Part shown: piece by piece, positions 11,001 to 21,841 of the stretch
How the letters are laid out: each line of letters opens with the position of its first letter
Position numbering within the stretch: position 1 is the first letter of the stretch
Made by a program: the position numbers and the translations under genes
Assembly (NCBI GenBank): GCA_002900995.3
Contig: CM035306.1
Coordinates: 1,922,001 to 1,986,000, forward strand
Length of the DNA: 64,000 bases
Source of the DNA: Ganoderma boninense
Taxonomy: Eukaryota > Basidiomycota > Agaricomycetes > Polyporales > Polyporaceae
Direction: 5' to 3'
Notes under the pieces: model-generated
What the model was told of the DNA's origin: nothing
Databases searched by the model: none
The model's input: the letters and a program-made list of their open reading frames with translations, nothing else

Positions 11001-14000
11001 AATAGGAACTTGGCTATCCTTTCATGTAAGCATAGAGTTGTTTACAAAACCGAATGCAGCTAACCTTCTTCCGAGCTGCTTCGCCACTTCGGATGGGTTC
11101 CCCAGTCAATGACAGGCAGCTTCAGCTCCCTGAAGATATCGAGAGGTTCGTACAGATCCGGTGCCTTGTGTCTCGGGAGCTTCCCGTTCTCTGGCACCTT
11201 CTCATCCTCACGACGCTCCCTCGGGAAAGCCGAAGTCATCGTCAGTCGCTCAAATTCGACCGGTGTCAATGTCGACTGCACAGCAACGAGGTATTTGATC
11301 AAATCGGCAATGGTCCAGTCACCAGTCTTGATCATCCTGTATTGCATGGTCAGCCCATGCTCCCATCGTTGGGCAATACAAAATGAACAGAAGAGACTTA
11401 CCGATTGAATACAATCTGCAGATCCACATGCTTCCGTACTCCAGCCATTTGTAAGAATTTCTCCAGTGGTCCTTTTACCACAGCACCCGACGGCAAGGTC
11501 ACGATCGGCAAGTCGTGGAACACATGCGCGTTCTGGAAGTACGACTCTTCAGGCTTCTTCAGGCCTGCAGACGTCGGGATACATGCGTGCTCCCGCAGGA
11601 TGTTGGCAATCTCGTCCTGGCGCCCCCGCGGAAGTGACTGGCTTGCGCGTGCCAGGACTTGTAGGACGCGTTCCGCCCACTGAGGGGAGAGGTGCAAGTC
11701 GTGCTCGGTGTCATGTGGCGCTGGGGGGTTTGCGACGTGTCGAAGCCACTCAATGACGGAGAGCTCGCGCCATCCGAACGCGGTGATGAGGGATGTGGGG
11801 TCGAAATGTCGCGAGATGGCGACGGGGAGGAGATGAGGCGGGAGAGGACCGTCGGTTGGAATGAGTGCACCAGTGCTCCTGCTGTTGAGGAAACTCTGGA
11901 TGACAGACAGCGGAATGACCTGCCCCGCCTTATTGTCGCTGCTTGGAATGGAGAGTAATGCTGCATTGAGGAGTTGCGTACGGACGTAATCGATGTTCTC
12001 TGTCGTGCCTTCCTGGTACATTTCTATCCACCATTTGAAGCAGGCGATCATCTCGGTCTCGGCGAGGGGACGATTGCGAAGCTCCTCCAGGACGTCGACG
12101 AATGTGATGTCCTTGATCAATCCACGAGCGCGAAGGGTATCTATCATCGACGAGGCCTGAACCAGAATTTCGTCCGGCACGACAGGTAAGTTCTTCACAA
12201 AGCCAGTGAAAACGGGGTCAGGGTAACGGACGTCCCCCGCGTCCCGGACACCTGTCGTGGACATGATCGGGAAAGGCGTCTTAGAAGCCAAGAACATCAA
12301 CTTGGTGGCCGAACAGGCGAAGAACGCCTCTTCTAAAGAGGATGAAACGACGGCAGATGGCGTGGACGAGTGGAAAGTGAAGAACTTGAGCGCATGGATG
12401 GCACGGTCGCGCAATCGTGCTTGAGCATCAGGATCGACGCTCTGGTCAGGAGCGATGGCTCGTGCGGTCTGCAGCGCCTCATTCCATAACCGCCGTATGT
12501 GGTCCATCTCGATTTCATACGCTGCTCGCGAGAGGAAGCCACCGACGTATAGTAGCTCCTTGTTCCAGACTATGAAATATTAGTGAGGTGTTTGTTGAGC
12601 TTTTTTTAGAAGAAAATCACATACTTGCGACATTACGGTCGCTATGTGTTCAAGAAACCATATCAGCTTCTGCGAGTACACATAGGCACAAGACGTACAC
12701 AAGATCTATTGACTCGCGCTCCACCGTAGGGATGAAACGGGCAGACATATGTCCACCAAGTCCTGTTGTTTGCCCTGTCGCATGGCCCTGTGTAACGTTT
12801 ATGAGGTTATCTCCCTCCGAAGAAATCTATGGAGACTTGCGATGAAGACTTTGGCCTGGCCAGTGCTGATTTGGAGTATTTAGAAGGTTGGTAGAATCCA
12901 TGGCGAATTCACGAGGGGCACTTACCCATCGAGGTCCGCACGAAGTCCTTGGAACACGCTTCCAGTCGACCTCCCCTGCTTCTCGTCTTCCTTCTTGCTG
13001 GCGTCGTACGCGTCTTTGCCGGTCTGTAACACCATATGAGTCTCCTCTCCACTCAACGGTTCTTGAATGCATACATAGATCAATTCATACTTCATCCTTG
13101 TCGGCGGATTCTTCTTAGTGGATCTATTCAGCTCAGAGATCATCTTCTGGTCCAGTTTCACGGCCACATTAGCGGTGAAAATGGACAACACGACGCTCGA
13201 CTCCACAACTGTCTTTGGATCAACCTTGGGCACAGGTGGTGGCGCCGGCGCCGCAGGTGCGATCGTGCGAGACGGTTGGTTAGATGATGTGAAGCTGGAG
13301 AACAGTGATGAGAAGAACCCTCCGCCGCCGCCCCCTGCGACAGGCCTCGGAGGCTCCTTCTTAGGTTGTGGCTTCTCGGAACCTGCCATATACACCCATT
13401 GCATAACTTCTGCCTTAATGGAAAGGGCTGCAAGATATACAAGTTATCAGCACAGTGAAGAAGGCCTCATTTTGTCTGCTCACGAGTGGCCTGCAAACCA
13501 TTCACTGTCATGGTGTTCAACGGACTTGAAGCTCTTAGACCCTTCGGTAAGGTGAGAGTTTGGGGTGACCCAGGGCTCTTGGTAAGTCTAGATAATCGTT
13601 TGTCATCCAGAAACACGCTGACATCCAACAGGTGTCGCATGAAAGTGATAGAGGAAGCCAAGAAGCGAGTAAAGTCGAATGGCTGGGGTATAGGTGTAGG
13701 CTCGCGCAGCTCCATCTGGAAGGTGGTCCATGGGTCGTTAGTAACATCTTTCCGAGCACCCCGGCGAGCAAACAACTGGTCCTTCTTGTCCTTCCAGTAG
13801 AAGTTCATCCACTGATCTTCGAAGTACATTAGCACCTTGTGGCAAAATAAGACGACTATGCGCATACCTCCGGAAAAGACCCACGGCTCCTCTGTCACCG
13901 AGAAGAGACTGTAGAATCCGACGCCAAACGCACCAATCTTCTCCTCGTCGGGGTTGCCCTCAGCTTTATAAGGAAGTCAGAAAGGTATGACGGTTTACAG

Positions 14001-14535
14001 TGGGAAGACCGACCAATCTTCTTTAATCGAGTCCAGTCCTCATCCCTGAACACAATCCCATTGTTCTTGAAGGCCCATTGATGCACCTGCATAAAGAGCA
14101 AAACTCTGGTCCAGAAATGAAATGCGAGACATTATATAACAGCTTACCACAGTCGTCTTCAAGTCGGGCAATCTTTCCCCTGCCTCTGGGACCGCCCCAG
14201 GGTCCCCCGACCCATCCACGATGGCGTTCCTTCGTTCAACATACTCCTTTGTCTCGAAGTGGATCTCTACTGCGGTTGCACTTGCATCGTCCGAATTCTG
14301 TAGCAGTTCACGAAAGACTGTTTTAAATTAAGCATGTGTCCGGTCCGAAAGATGACATGGTGCTCACCAGTGAACTCTCCAGAATAACGAGCGAGTACCT
14401 TGTCTATGAGAGCGCGCTGGTTAACCTCCACTGACTCATCGTATCCGGAATTCCACTGGGTGGGCAAATGAATGGTCAGCATGCACAGCGGTCACGGCAA
14501 CTCTAACGTACGAGTGCATCCCGTGCACTAGCCAT
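8070..14535 (-). CDS. Sacsin-like GHKL ATPase of the fungal DUF3684 family with C-terminal HEXXH
   Basis: Very large protein (of the order of 1,700 residues) in many exons. Start at 14535: MASARDAL, spliced to WNSGYDESVEVNQRALIDK, then VFRELLQNSDDA (N box of the GHKL/HSP90-type fold), NGIVFRDEDWTRLKKI and EKIGAFGVGFYSLFSV (glycine-rich lid). These place it with sacsin/Nov-domain ATPases. The middle (largest open exon 11398-12507) matches only the family's uncharacterised core. A linker near 8890-9250 is Pro/Ser-rich and low complexity. The last exons read INAYTSWYFTLAHEIAHN then SAHNSEHEF, a zincin-like HEXXH with further histidines, ending KLVSGQ. One intron near 9440-9512 has a run of 12 C just before its acceptor (TACGA joined to GTGTCG). 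Substrate and role are unknown; chaperone-like ATPase activity and metal binding are inferences. Confidence 0.85.
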
Positions 14536-15032
14536 CGCGGATACCACACAAAGCCGTCTGGTGTACAAGGAAGAAGATTTGCACGGACTTCGTGCCTAGG
14601 AAGGGGCGTCGTGATTCGTGTCCTTGTATGCGCAGTCCTTGAAGCCACCGGGCCCTAAGCGCGAGGAAAGGCGTCAGGGAAGGGGATGAGAGGACAGAAG
14701 ACAAAAGAGCCCGATGGTATAAAGCTCAGATGTTGCGCTTGGCCATGAGATGGGAGCGAGCAAGGAAGGGAGCGGTCAACTGTCACTATGAGGACTGGCA
14801 GTGTCCGCACAGGCGGCCTATGACATGATCGCGAAGGGCACGCGCGTCGCGTCTGAATCGCGCCTGCTCGCGGGCGCTTGAAGGCTGCCACCTTCTTGCT
14901 CGCGCGACGATCTCTCGTCCATCTCCAGCTCGTCCCTCCGCGCAATCAGCAGCCATCCTGTTCTCAGTCCACCGCGCCTTCTCCTCGCGCAAGCCTGCGC
15001 TGTACATATTGCACCGCAGCGCGCAAACGACG
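14536..15032. other. Divergent promoter, sacsin-like gene / QTRT2
   Basis: About 500 bp shared by two divergent genes. A GGTATAAAGC stretch lies at about 14714-14723 in + orientation, some 310 bp before the QTRT2 start; its use is uncertain. No gene seen. Confidence 0.4.
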
Positions 15033-16864
15033 ATGACCTCCCGTTCCCTGTCCACTGTCGCCTTCACAGGATCCTCGTCTTCTGGAAAGTATGGTCCGCG
15101 CGCCGGCACCATTCGTATAGATCGTGAAGATGGAACACCTATTCTCCATACCGATACTCCAACGTTGCTCACGGCCACATCGCGTGGTCTCGTGCCCCAC
15201 CTCTCGCGGGACAACGTTCTCCTCACCCAAGCAATACGGCACCTACAACTCCCTTTCGAATCATTGTACGAGTCCTCGCCTTCATAGTCATTATGCGATT
15301 CAAGCGTCCTCATCCTCAAGTTCCACATCGTCAGTTTGGACAGGAACCCTCCAGTGCCTACCCTTGTCGGTGGCACACACCCACTACACACCTTCCTAGG
15401 ATTCAGCCCAGATAACCACATCGTGATCCTTACCTTGCGCGACCCGTCTGACGGCCGCAAAATGCCCCCGAATGGGAATGACTTTGTGTCTGGACACTGC
15501 ACGCGCGGAGTGCGGAAGGTTCGTGTGCTTCGGGACCACCCACACTATACATCGTGTTCACGCCATCCCACCACTCACCCCAGGTCAACCTTACTGCGTG
15601 GAAGAACTACGTCACTCAATGCAAACCTGACCTTGTCATCGCGCTGTCGGACACTCCCTTCACCCCGCCTCCACATTCCCAGAAAAGATTGACAAAGAGC
15701 ATAGAACGTTCAATAGCATGGCTCACGGACTTCCTCAGAATGCCCCTCGCAGATCCATCCCCAACCCAACTGCGAAATGTCCTGGTCCACCTTGCAGGTG
15801 GTATAGAACCCAGTGCTCGTTCAGAGTTTGCCGAACGGCTGACCGAACCGATCGAGCAGAAGGATGCACCAGGCCTCTCCCCACCGCTGAACACGCTGGA
15901 TGACGGAGTTGCGGGCTACGTCTTCGACCTACTACCCCTCCACGCCGCTCTTGCAGTCGATGCATCGCGGAACAAGGGGCATCCATCCATCGATGACGAC
16001 CTCCTCCATGCGAGTAATCGTCAACGATCCTCTCCCGAAACCTCAAAAGAGCTCGTTGAGCTCTTCCATGCTTCTCTCGATTCCCTCCCAGCCGACAAGC
16101 CACGGATCATCAACTCCCCAGCATCCCCTCACGAAATACTCAGATTAGTCAGGGACGTCGGCATCGATCTAGTTGACAGTTTCTGGGCACAACGCGCCGC
16201 CGACATCGGAATCGCGCTCGATTTCCGCTTCCCCGTTCCCCGTCCCTCTACTACCGAAACCTCAGTAGAGGGCGCCGCACCTCCTCTCGCACGCAAGAAT
16301 GGCAAGCTCGACTTAGGGCATAACCTCTTCGACCCGCGTTACCGGCAGGACCACGCCCGCCTCGCCTCTTCCTTCCTCGACGGCAAGTCTTCAGCTGAGC
16401 TCGCTTCAGACTCCGGCTCTCCCCCACCCTTGCCCGTATGCTCCTGCCATGCATGCTCCCCGCACTCACCCGCCTCGCGTATGCTCCACAGCACGGTCGA
16501 CGTGCATGCGTGGGCCGACGTGCCTGCGTCCACGCTTCAGCCGCCCTTCGTGCGTGCGTACTTGCACCACCTCCTGCACACGCACGAGATGTCCGCACAC
16601 TCTTTGCTGGTCATGCACAACCTGACTGTCTTTGCCGCCTTCCTCTCCGGGATCCGTGAGGTCCTCGCGCACGGGGACACAGCAAGGGACGAGTTTGAGC
16701 TGGAGGTGGCGAGATTTGAGGAGATGCACGACGAGAGCATGGCCCTGTGGGACGAGGCCGAGAGGATGTGGCTCGAGGTCGAGCGTGCACGGGGCAAGGG
16801 CAGACTTGCGCGGGAGAAGGAGAAGCAGGCCGTGTCGACGATAGGGACTGCCGTAGATTTGTGA
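15033..16864 (+). CDS. QTRT2: Queuine tRNA-ribosyltransferase accessory subunit 2 (QTRT2)
   Basis: Non-catalytic partner of eukaryotic tRNA-guanine transglycosylase, which puts queuine into the wobble position of GUN-anticodon tRNAs. Exons 15033-15265, 15335-15518 and 15584-16864 join cleanly: PFES-F-LDRNPPVP at the first junction and GVRK-VNLTAW at the second. Landmarks are SRGLVPHLSRDN, GGTHPLHTFLGFS, PPNGNDFVSGHC, PDLVIALSDTPF, SQKRLTKSIERS and the C-terminal zinc site CSCHAC with a histidine in YLHHLLHTHEMSAHSLL. About 566 residues, somewhat longer than the human protein, with inserts at about 16240-16290. The catalytic partner QTRT1 is not in the window. The ATG at 15033 is the first in frame; an upstream TTG would add eight residues. 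Confidence 0.9.
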
Positions 16865-17038
16865 AGCTTACCTGCATACGCTCTCTTTATCAGCTGGTGC
16901 TATCCCTGCGGTCACGTTGTCATTCGGACTGGCAGCTTTACTTATATTGGCGTAGTAGCAACGCATTCATTAAGACAGTGATGTACAATAACTCTAGATG
17001 CAAGAACCCTAGATTCGAAAAACCTGTCCTTCGCAACT

Positions 17039-18432
17039 CTACTTAGGCGCTGCGATTGCCTTGCGAGACTGTTTTTGTGCATCGTCAAACCGGCGCACTA
17101 TGACCTCGCACCTGGTCGACTTGCAGATATGTTTTGAATTTGCCTTGAGGGCGTCCGAGAAGAGTGTCAGTCCGGCCGCCCTCTCAACAGCCTCGACCGG
17201 GACGACGAAGCTTTCTAGCTTCGCCTCATCCGGGATGACGGCGTTTGGGAGGACGAACGCGCCAGTCGAGATCTCTGGGACGTCAGGGGTCTTCGGTGAA
17301 GAAGGCTTCGAGGTGAGAACCACCTTCGCAAAGTGGGTTGGCACTGCAACGTTGGGTGGGATGCCGATGACTTCGTGAGTCTGATTCGGTCAAACATAAG
17401 CAAGTCTACGACAAAACCTTCAAGCAGCAGAACACTTACCACGCGCCATTTGCCATCTGCTTCCAGCTTGGGCAGGTAGAGTGGAATGGTGAAAACATAG
17501 ACATCGGCGAAGCTGCCTGTCAGTCGCCTGCACCATTCCTCCAGGTATGCCCAGTCTACCAAGGAGCATTAGGAAGTGTTCAGAGATGTAGACTGAAAGC
17601 TACTAGCACGCACAGTGCCTGTTGAACCCGTCACCCACTTGCGGCGCGATGTTGGTGAGCAGGAATGTCTCATCCATGTCGGCCTAAAATACGCAGAAGT
17701 TCAGCCACGTATGGCGGAAAAAGAAATGACGCCTACTTGTGACCCCTTCGCATCTGCAGCAGGAACCCTAGGAGCACAAATAAATCTCAGTTCGGGGACG
17801 GGTGTCTTCAATTTACTCACATGTGTCCACGGTCGTATCCACTGCGGAAGTAGTCCTGGAGTTTGGCGCGGAACATAGCAGGTATTGAGGCGTCCTCCTT
17901 GAACTGGGAGTTCGCGCGGTCGCCACCAGAACCCTCCGACTTAGTCTGGAGAGATGACTTTCCGAGGGACGCGAGTGTCAAATGCTCTGCTGTCTAGTAC
18001 AGGTTCACGTTTTATCAACAGTCTCTGCGCGAGGTGGAAGGCCGTTGACGCACCCAGGCAGGATGCCGCAACCGCCGATCGTAGGCAGCAATATACGCTC
18101 GTCGAACCAACAGGTCTGATACAGGACCTATTCGAAGGCAGACGCAGATAAATACTTATACTCCAGTCACAAAAGCGAAAGTTGACCGTACCAGGATGCC
18201 CGTACTTGAGGACGGCATGGTCGACCTCCGTGACCATACCAGGTGGAGGCTTCATGATAACCCCAGTAGCATTTCCTCCTCTGATATCCAAGACTGGTGC
18301 CTGCGTTGGAGCTGGGGGTTGGAGTGTCGTGGCTTCCCTCCTGCGAGAAACAGAAACAGCCGTGGCAACGCCTCCGCCGACAAGTGCGCCGACTGCAAAT
18401 ACTGCGGCGTGCACGATGGCTCCGCTAGGCAT
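17039..18432 (-). CDS. NUC1: Mitochondrial DNA/RNA non-specific endonuclease (NUC1 / EndoG)
   Basis: Magnesium-dependent beta-beta-alpha-metal nuclease of the mitochondrial intermembrane space, linked to mtDNA turnover and regulated cell death. The N-terminus MPSGAIVHAAVFAVGALVGG is a hydrophobic anchor as in yeast NUC1, then LKYGHPG. The catalytic motif SGYDRGHM is split from VPAADAKGSQ by an intron near 17800. It continues with WAYLEEWCRRLTGSFADVYV, YLPKLEADGKWRV, EVIGIPPNVAVPTHFAKVVL, FVLPNAVIPDEAKLESFVVP and a tail with CKSTRCEVIVRRF. Conserved order and spacing match the family throughout. Five or more short introns. The gene is convergent with QTRT2, 174 bp apart. Confidence 0.93.
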
Positions 18433-19390
18433 CCTGAAGGCCAGCTTGTAGACCAGATGAAGACCGTTAGCGCAGAAGGAGGACGGTAGCCAGAGGGCTG
18501 CAAGAAACGAGGAACGGCAGTCGACGCGGTCACCGCTGCAGCTCAGGCTGCCTCAGGTCGCGTCAACGCGCAACGGTTGACCGGCCCGGCTTTGCTCAAG
18601 CGCTCATCTCCCCAGCAGAAGGCAATGGCATAATTCCTGGCGCGCGTGTACAAGCGCGTCGAGTCAAAAGCTGAAACTGGTCCGCAACATTTAAATGCAG
18701 CTAACGCAGACATAATCGGTCAAACGCTTGAGGCCCAACCATGTCGCATAGCAAAAACTGCATACTACCATGAACAATGGTGCTTCGTCCATCCGATATA
18801 TACACCGTCGCACTGACTCTAACTATGCGATATCGATTCAATCATACAACCAAAAGTTACTGGAGGACGGAGAGGCAAAGGCGGGAACAAGCCAATGGGA
18901 GAAGAAGAATGGAATAAAGCATGAATGCGCATGAGCAGGGATGACTATGATATATGGTGGATCGATGAGGGTAAGTACCTAGCATGCAAGAAGGGGTTGC
19001 AATCCGACGGTCAGAGATATGTGTCTTTCATCATCATAAAACAATGGAGGGAGAGGGAGGGAGAGAGGAGGATAGCCTAGTCCCCTGCACCGCAGAGACG
19101 GTCGGCTGCATTAATGGAAGACACGCCCGGAAGATACTTGGCCACATAGGCAAGAGGTCGGCTGGTTGAGGAACGAGGTCCTCGATGGAGGGATTGAGAG
19201 AGGGAGACAGAAACGTAGCGGTAGCCTAAAACAACAGCAATGCAGGATCGAGAGACGGACAGAAGACCGCAGGGTAAAGTGATAGAAGAACGAGGGTGTC
19301 GAGTCTGTTCCGAACGGCTCAGGATTACCTCACTAAACGCCCAGGCCAATCGGTCGCGATGTTACTGCATCCTCACACAATTGTTGTCCT
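18433..19390. other. Intergenic: NUC1 promoter and Pin4 3' flank
   Basis: About 960 bp, AT-richer in the middle (18700-19080), with a purine-rich run at about 19040-19070 on the + strand. Only short, unrelated open frames. I see no gene or RNA structure. Confidence 0.45.
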
Positions 19391-21163
19391 CTAAATCTCC
19401 AGGGGTTCGTGAGAGCGAGCCTCGAAGCCTCGGTTGGTCTGACTCTCCCGGCGCTCCCGTCGCGACTCAAAGCCGCCAGCACCAGGTCCACGAGGCTGCC
19501 GAACAACGCCAGTCGGGCTGTCCATGCCACCGGTGCTCAAGCCGGACACGCTAGCGGGAAGCGTCGGCACAGGAGGAATACCATTGCTTCCAAACCCGCC
19601 GTTCCCGAACAGCGCCGCGAAACCAGGCGAACGACGCGATGGTGAAGCAATGGTCGCATAGCCTTCACGAATGTTGCCGTTGGAGGACCGTGTAGTCAGT
19701 CTCGGGGTGGCTTGCTGAAGGCTCTTCATGTCAGGCATGGATTTCTTGACGCGAAGGGTCTGAGCAGCCATCGGAGATGTCGTACCCAAGTAGGATGCCG
19801 CCGCGCGCGAGAGTGTCTGCCGGCCGGTCTGTTGGCGTTGGCTCAGCGATTGGTTAGCAACTGTCACTCATCGCCACGTACAGGATTGGGATCAATGCGG
19901 GTCACAACAGCATAACGTTCCTCGCCTTCGCCCACGGAATAGTGGTAGACACCGAGCTTCTGGGCAACTAGGTGGACCACACGCCGCTGCTTCGGTGATA
20001 AGGTTCGGGAGAACGCAAGCTCATCCCGCATGGGGTCATCCTTAAAGAGGAGGATGCGCGAGTAGATCTCGAGAGTTGAGGGATCGTTAAGATCGAGCTC
20101 ATTTGAAGACTTTACACCGCCACCGACCCCGGGGGACACGGATGGCAGTGGTGGAGACGCAACGTTGTAGGACTGCGAGGTTGGTAACGGGGGCATTTGA
20201 GGAGGCGAGTATTGCTGACCCTGGTAGACATTGGACGCCGAGAAGGAGCGCTGGGGCGTGAATGGCGTGGAGAGGACGGTGCCGAAGTCCTCATACACCG
20301 ACTGCTGCTGCATGGCGGCTTGTTCCTTTTCTAGCTGCATGGAGCGCATGCGACGAATCGCCTTCTCTCGCTCGATCCGCTCCTTCTCTCCAGCCTGAAG
20401 CACCTTTTTGTACTCGACGCGAAGCTTACGGCCCTGGACGTCGAAGCCATTGAGGGCGGCCACGACGGCGTCTGCGTCTGCAGATTGGCGGAAATTAGCG
20501 AAGGCGAGGCCGCGGAACTGACCCGACTGGTCAAGATGATAGTTGAACGCGTAAGGTGTCGGGATTGAAAGCGATGCCTACAGATGGAGTCAGAATGACC
20601 GTTCTGATCCGTGTAGAGGCGAGAAGGCATGCTTACTATGATATCGAGCAGAGTCTCACGTTTAACGTTGAAAGGGATGTTCTTTATGACGATAGCGGTG
20701 GGTATGATCTCGTCGTCCCCAGCAGGTGTCCCGGGAGTGATTGGCGGGGCGTGCATGTGACCCATGGGCGGAGAGCCTCCAGACGAAGACAGATCGGAAT
20801 TGTTGGGGGGCGAGAGCGAGCGATTGTCAGGCATACCTCCCGAATTATCAAGCCATTGCTGGACATGACAACATGGGTTCAGTAAGGATGGCATCGCAAC
20901 GACGACTGGTACCGGGAGGGACGTACGGAAGGCAAGGCGGCACGGGATGCCTTGTTCTTGAGAGGCGACTGATTCATGGCCAGAGGGTTGTACTGGGACT
21001 GGGCAGGGATAGGAGGGGATGTAGAGTAGTGGTATGGGGATCTACCGTTACCGCCTGCATTGCCGTCGAAGTCGTAAGTGTCGTGAAGACGTTGCTGGGA
21101 GGGCTGAGAGCCGAGGGATAGGGTCGCGACTTGGGCAGCGATGTCCGGGGTAGAGCTGGTCAT
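19391..21163 (-). CDS. PIN4: RRM plus R3H RNA-binding protein (Pin4/Cip1/Cip2 family)
   Basis: RNA-binding regulator related to S. cerevisiae Pin4/Mdt1 and S. pombe Cip1/Cip2, which act in DNA-damage and stress responses. Start at 21163 (MTSSTPDIAAQVATLSLG). After a Pro/Ser-rich N-terminus comes an RRM: TAIVIKNIPFNVKRETLLDI (RNP2), FRGLAFANFRQSADADAVVA (RNP1), LNGFDVQGRKLRVEYKK. A Gln/Met-rich helical region follows (REKAIRRMRSMQLEKEQAAM), then an R3H domain with SRILLFKDD, RDELAFSRTLSPKQRRVVHL and GVYHYSVGEGEERY. The C-terminal exon is low complexity, with SRRSPGFAALFG and many SP/TP sites suited to kinase control. The RRM-then-R3H order is diagnostic. About 560 residues. Confidence 0.9.
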
Positions 21164-21841
21164 GACGGGTGCGAGGGGCAGGCGTGAGGAATTAGTGGGG
21201 GATGATACAAAGCCGTTCGTGAAGATGTCTCGTAAGATGGAAACCGCGAGGAGGAGAGGAGAAAGCGAGGGAGTGGACAATGCACCAGACGGCGAAGATG
21301 GTCGTTGATGGAAAAAGTACGCCCGGCAGACAGACGCTCGCCTGGTGTGAACTCCCTTGTGCGATGCACCACGAGGCTGCGTCCATCGCATGTTTCCTGC
21401 CTGCGATGGATTCTGCACGTTGTTCCGACCCAGACCACAGATCCCCACACACCCCGCGACAAGCATCTTGCAACGGCGGGTGTGCGGCCGTAGCGCGCGA
21501 GCGTTGCCACACCTATCTGCACGCACGTATCCCCCCGCCTCCTTCTGGCAATCCTTGGCCATGGGACTCCACCTGCTCACATGTCCAAATGTTGCTGTTC
21601 TTCCAACCCCCGTTCGAGATCGCCGTGAGACATGACCACCGCCGCTGGCCCAGGTGGCACAGAGGACCTGCTTCCATCTGTCCAAATAGCAGCCTCGCGG
21701 CCGGCGGCTCTGCGTGCACAGCTGCGCAGTGCTGCGAGCCCCCAGACTGCCTACCCCCCACCCGTCGAGTCCCCCGGGTGCCATCGGCGACGTTGTCATC
21801 GACCAAGACGAGCGTCGTGATCATCTCGAGTCTCGCCGTCC
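21164..21841. other. Divergent promoter, Pin4 / GAT-EH gene
   Basis: About 680 bp between divergent starts. Open frames of 100-200 codons on both strands are GC-driven shadows. I looked here for a missing VHS domain of the GAT-EH gene and found none. Confidence 0.45.

Noticed and set aside
14436..14648. Alternative start of the sacsin-like gene at 14482 (MLTIHLPTQWNSG)
   Set aside because: This reads through an intron. The upstream exon MASARDAL joined to WNSGYDESVEVNQ uses consensus splice sites and agrees better with the family's N-terminus.
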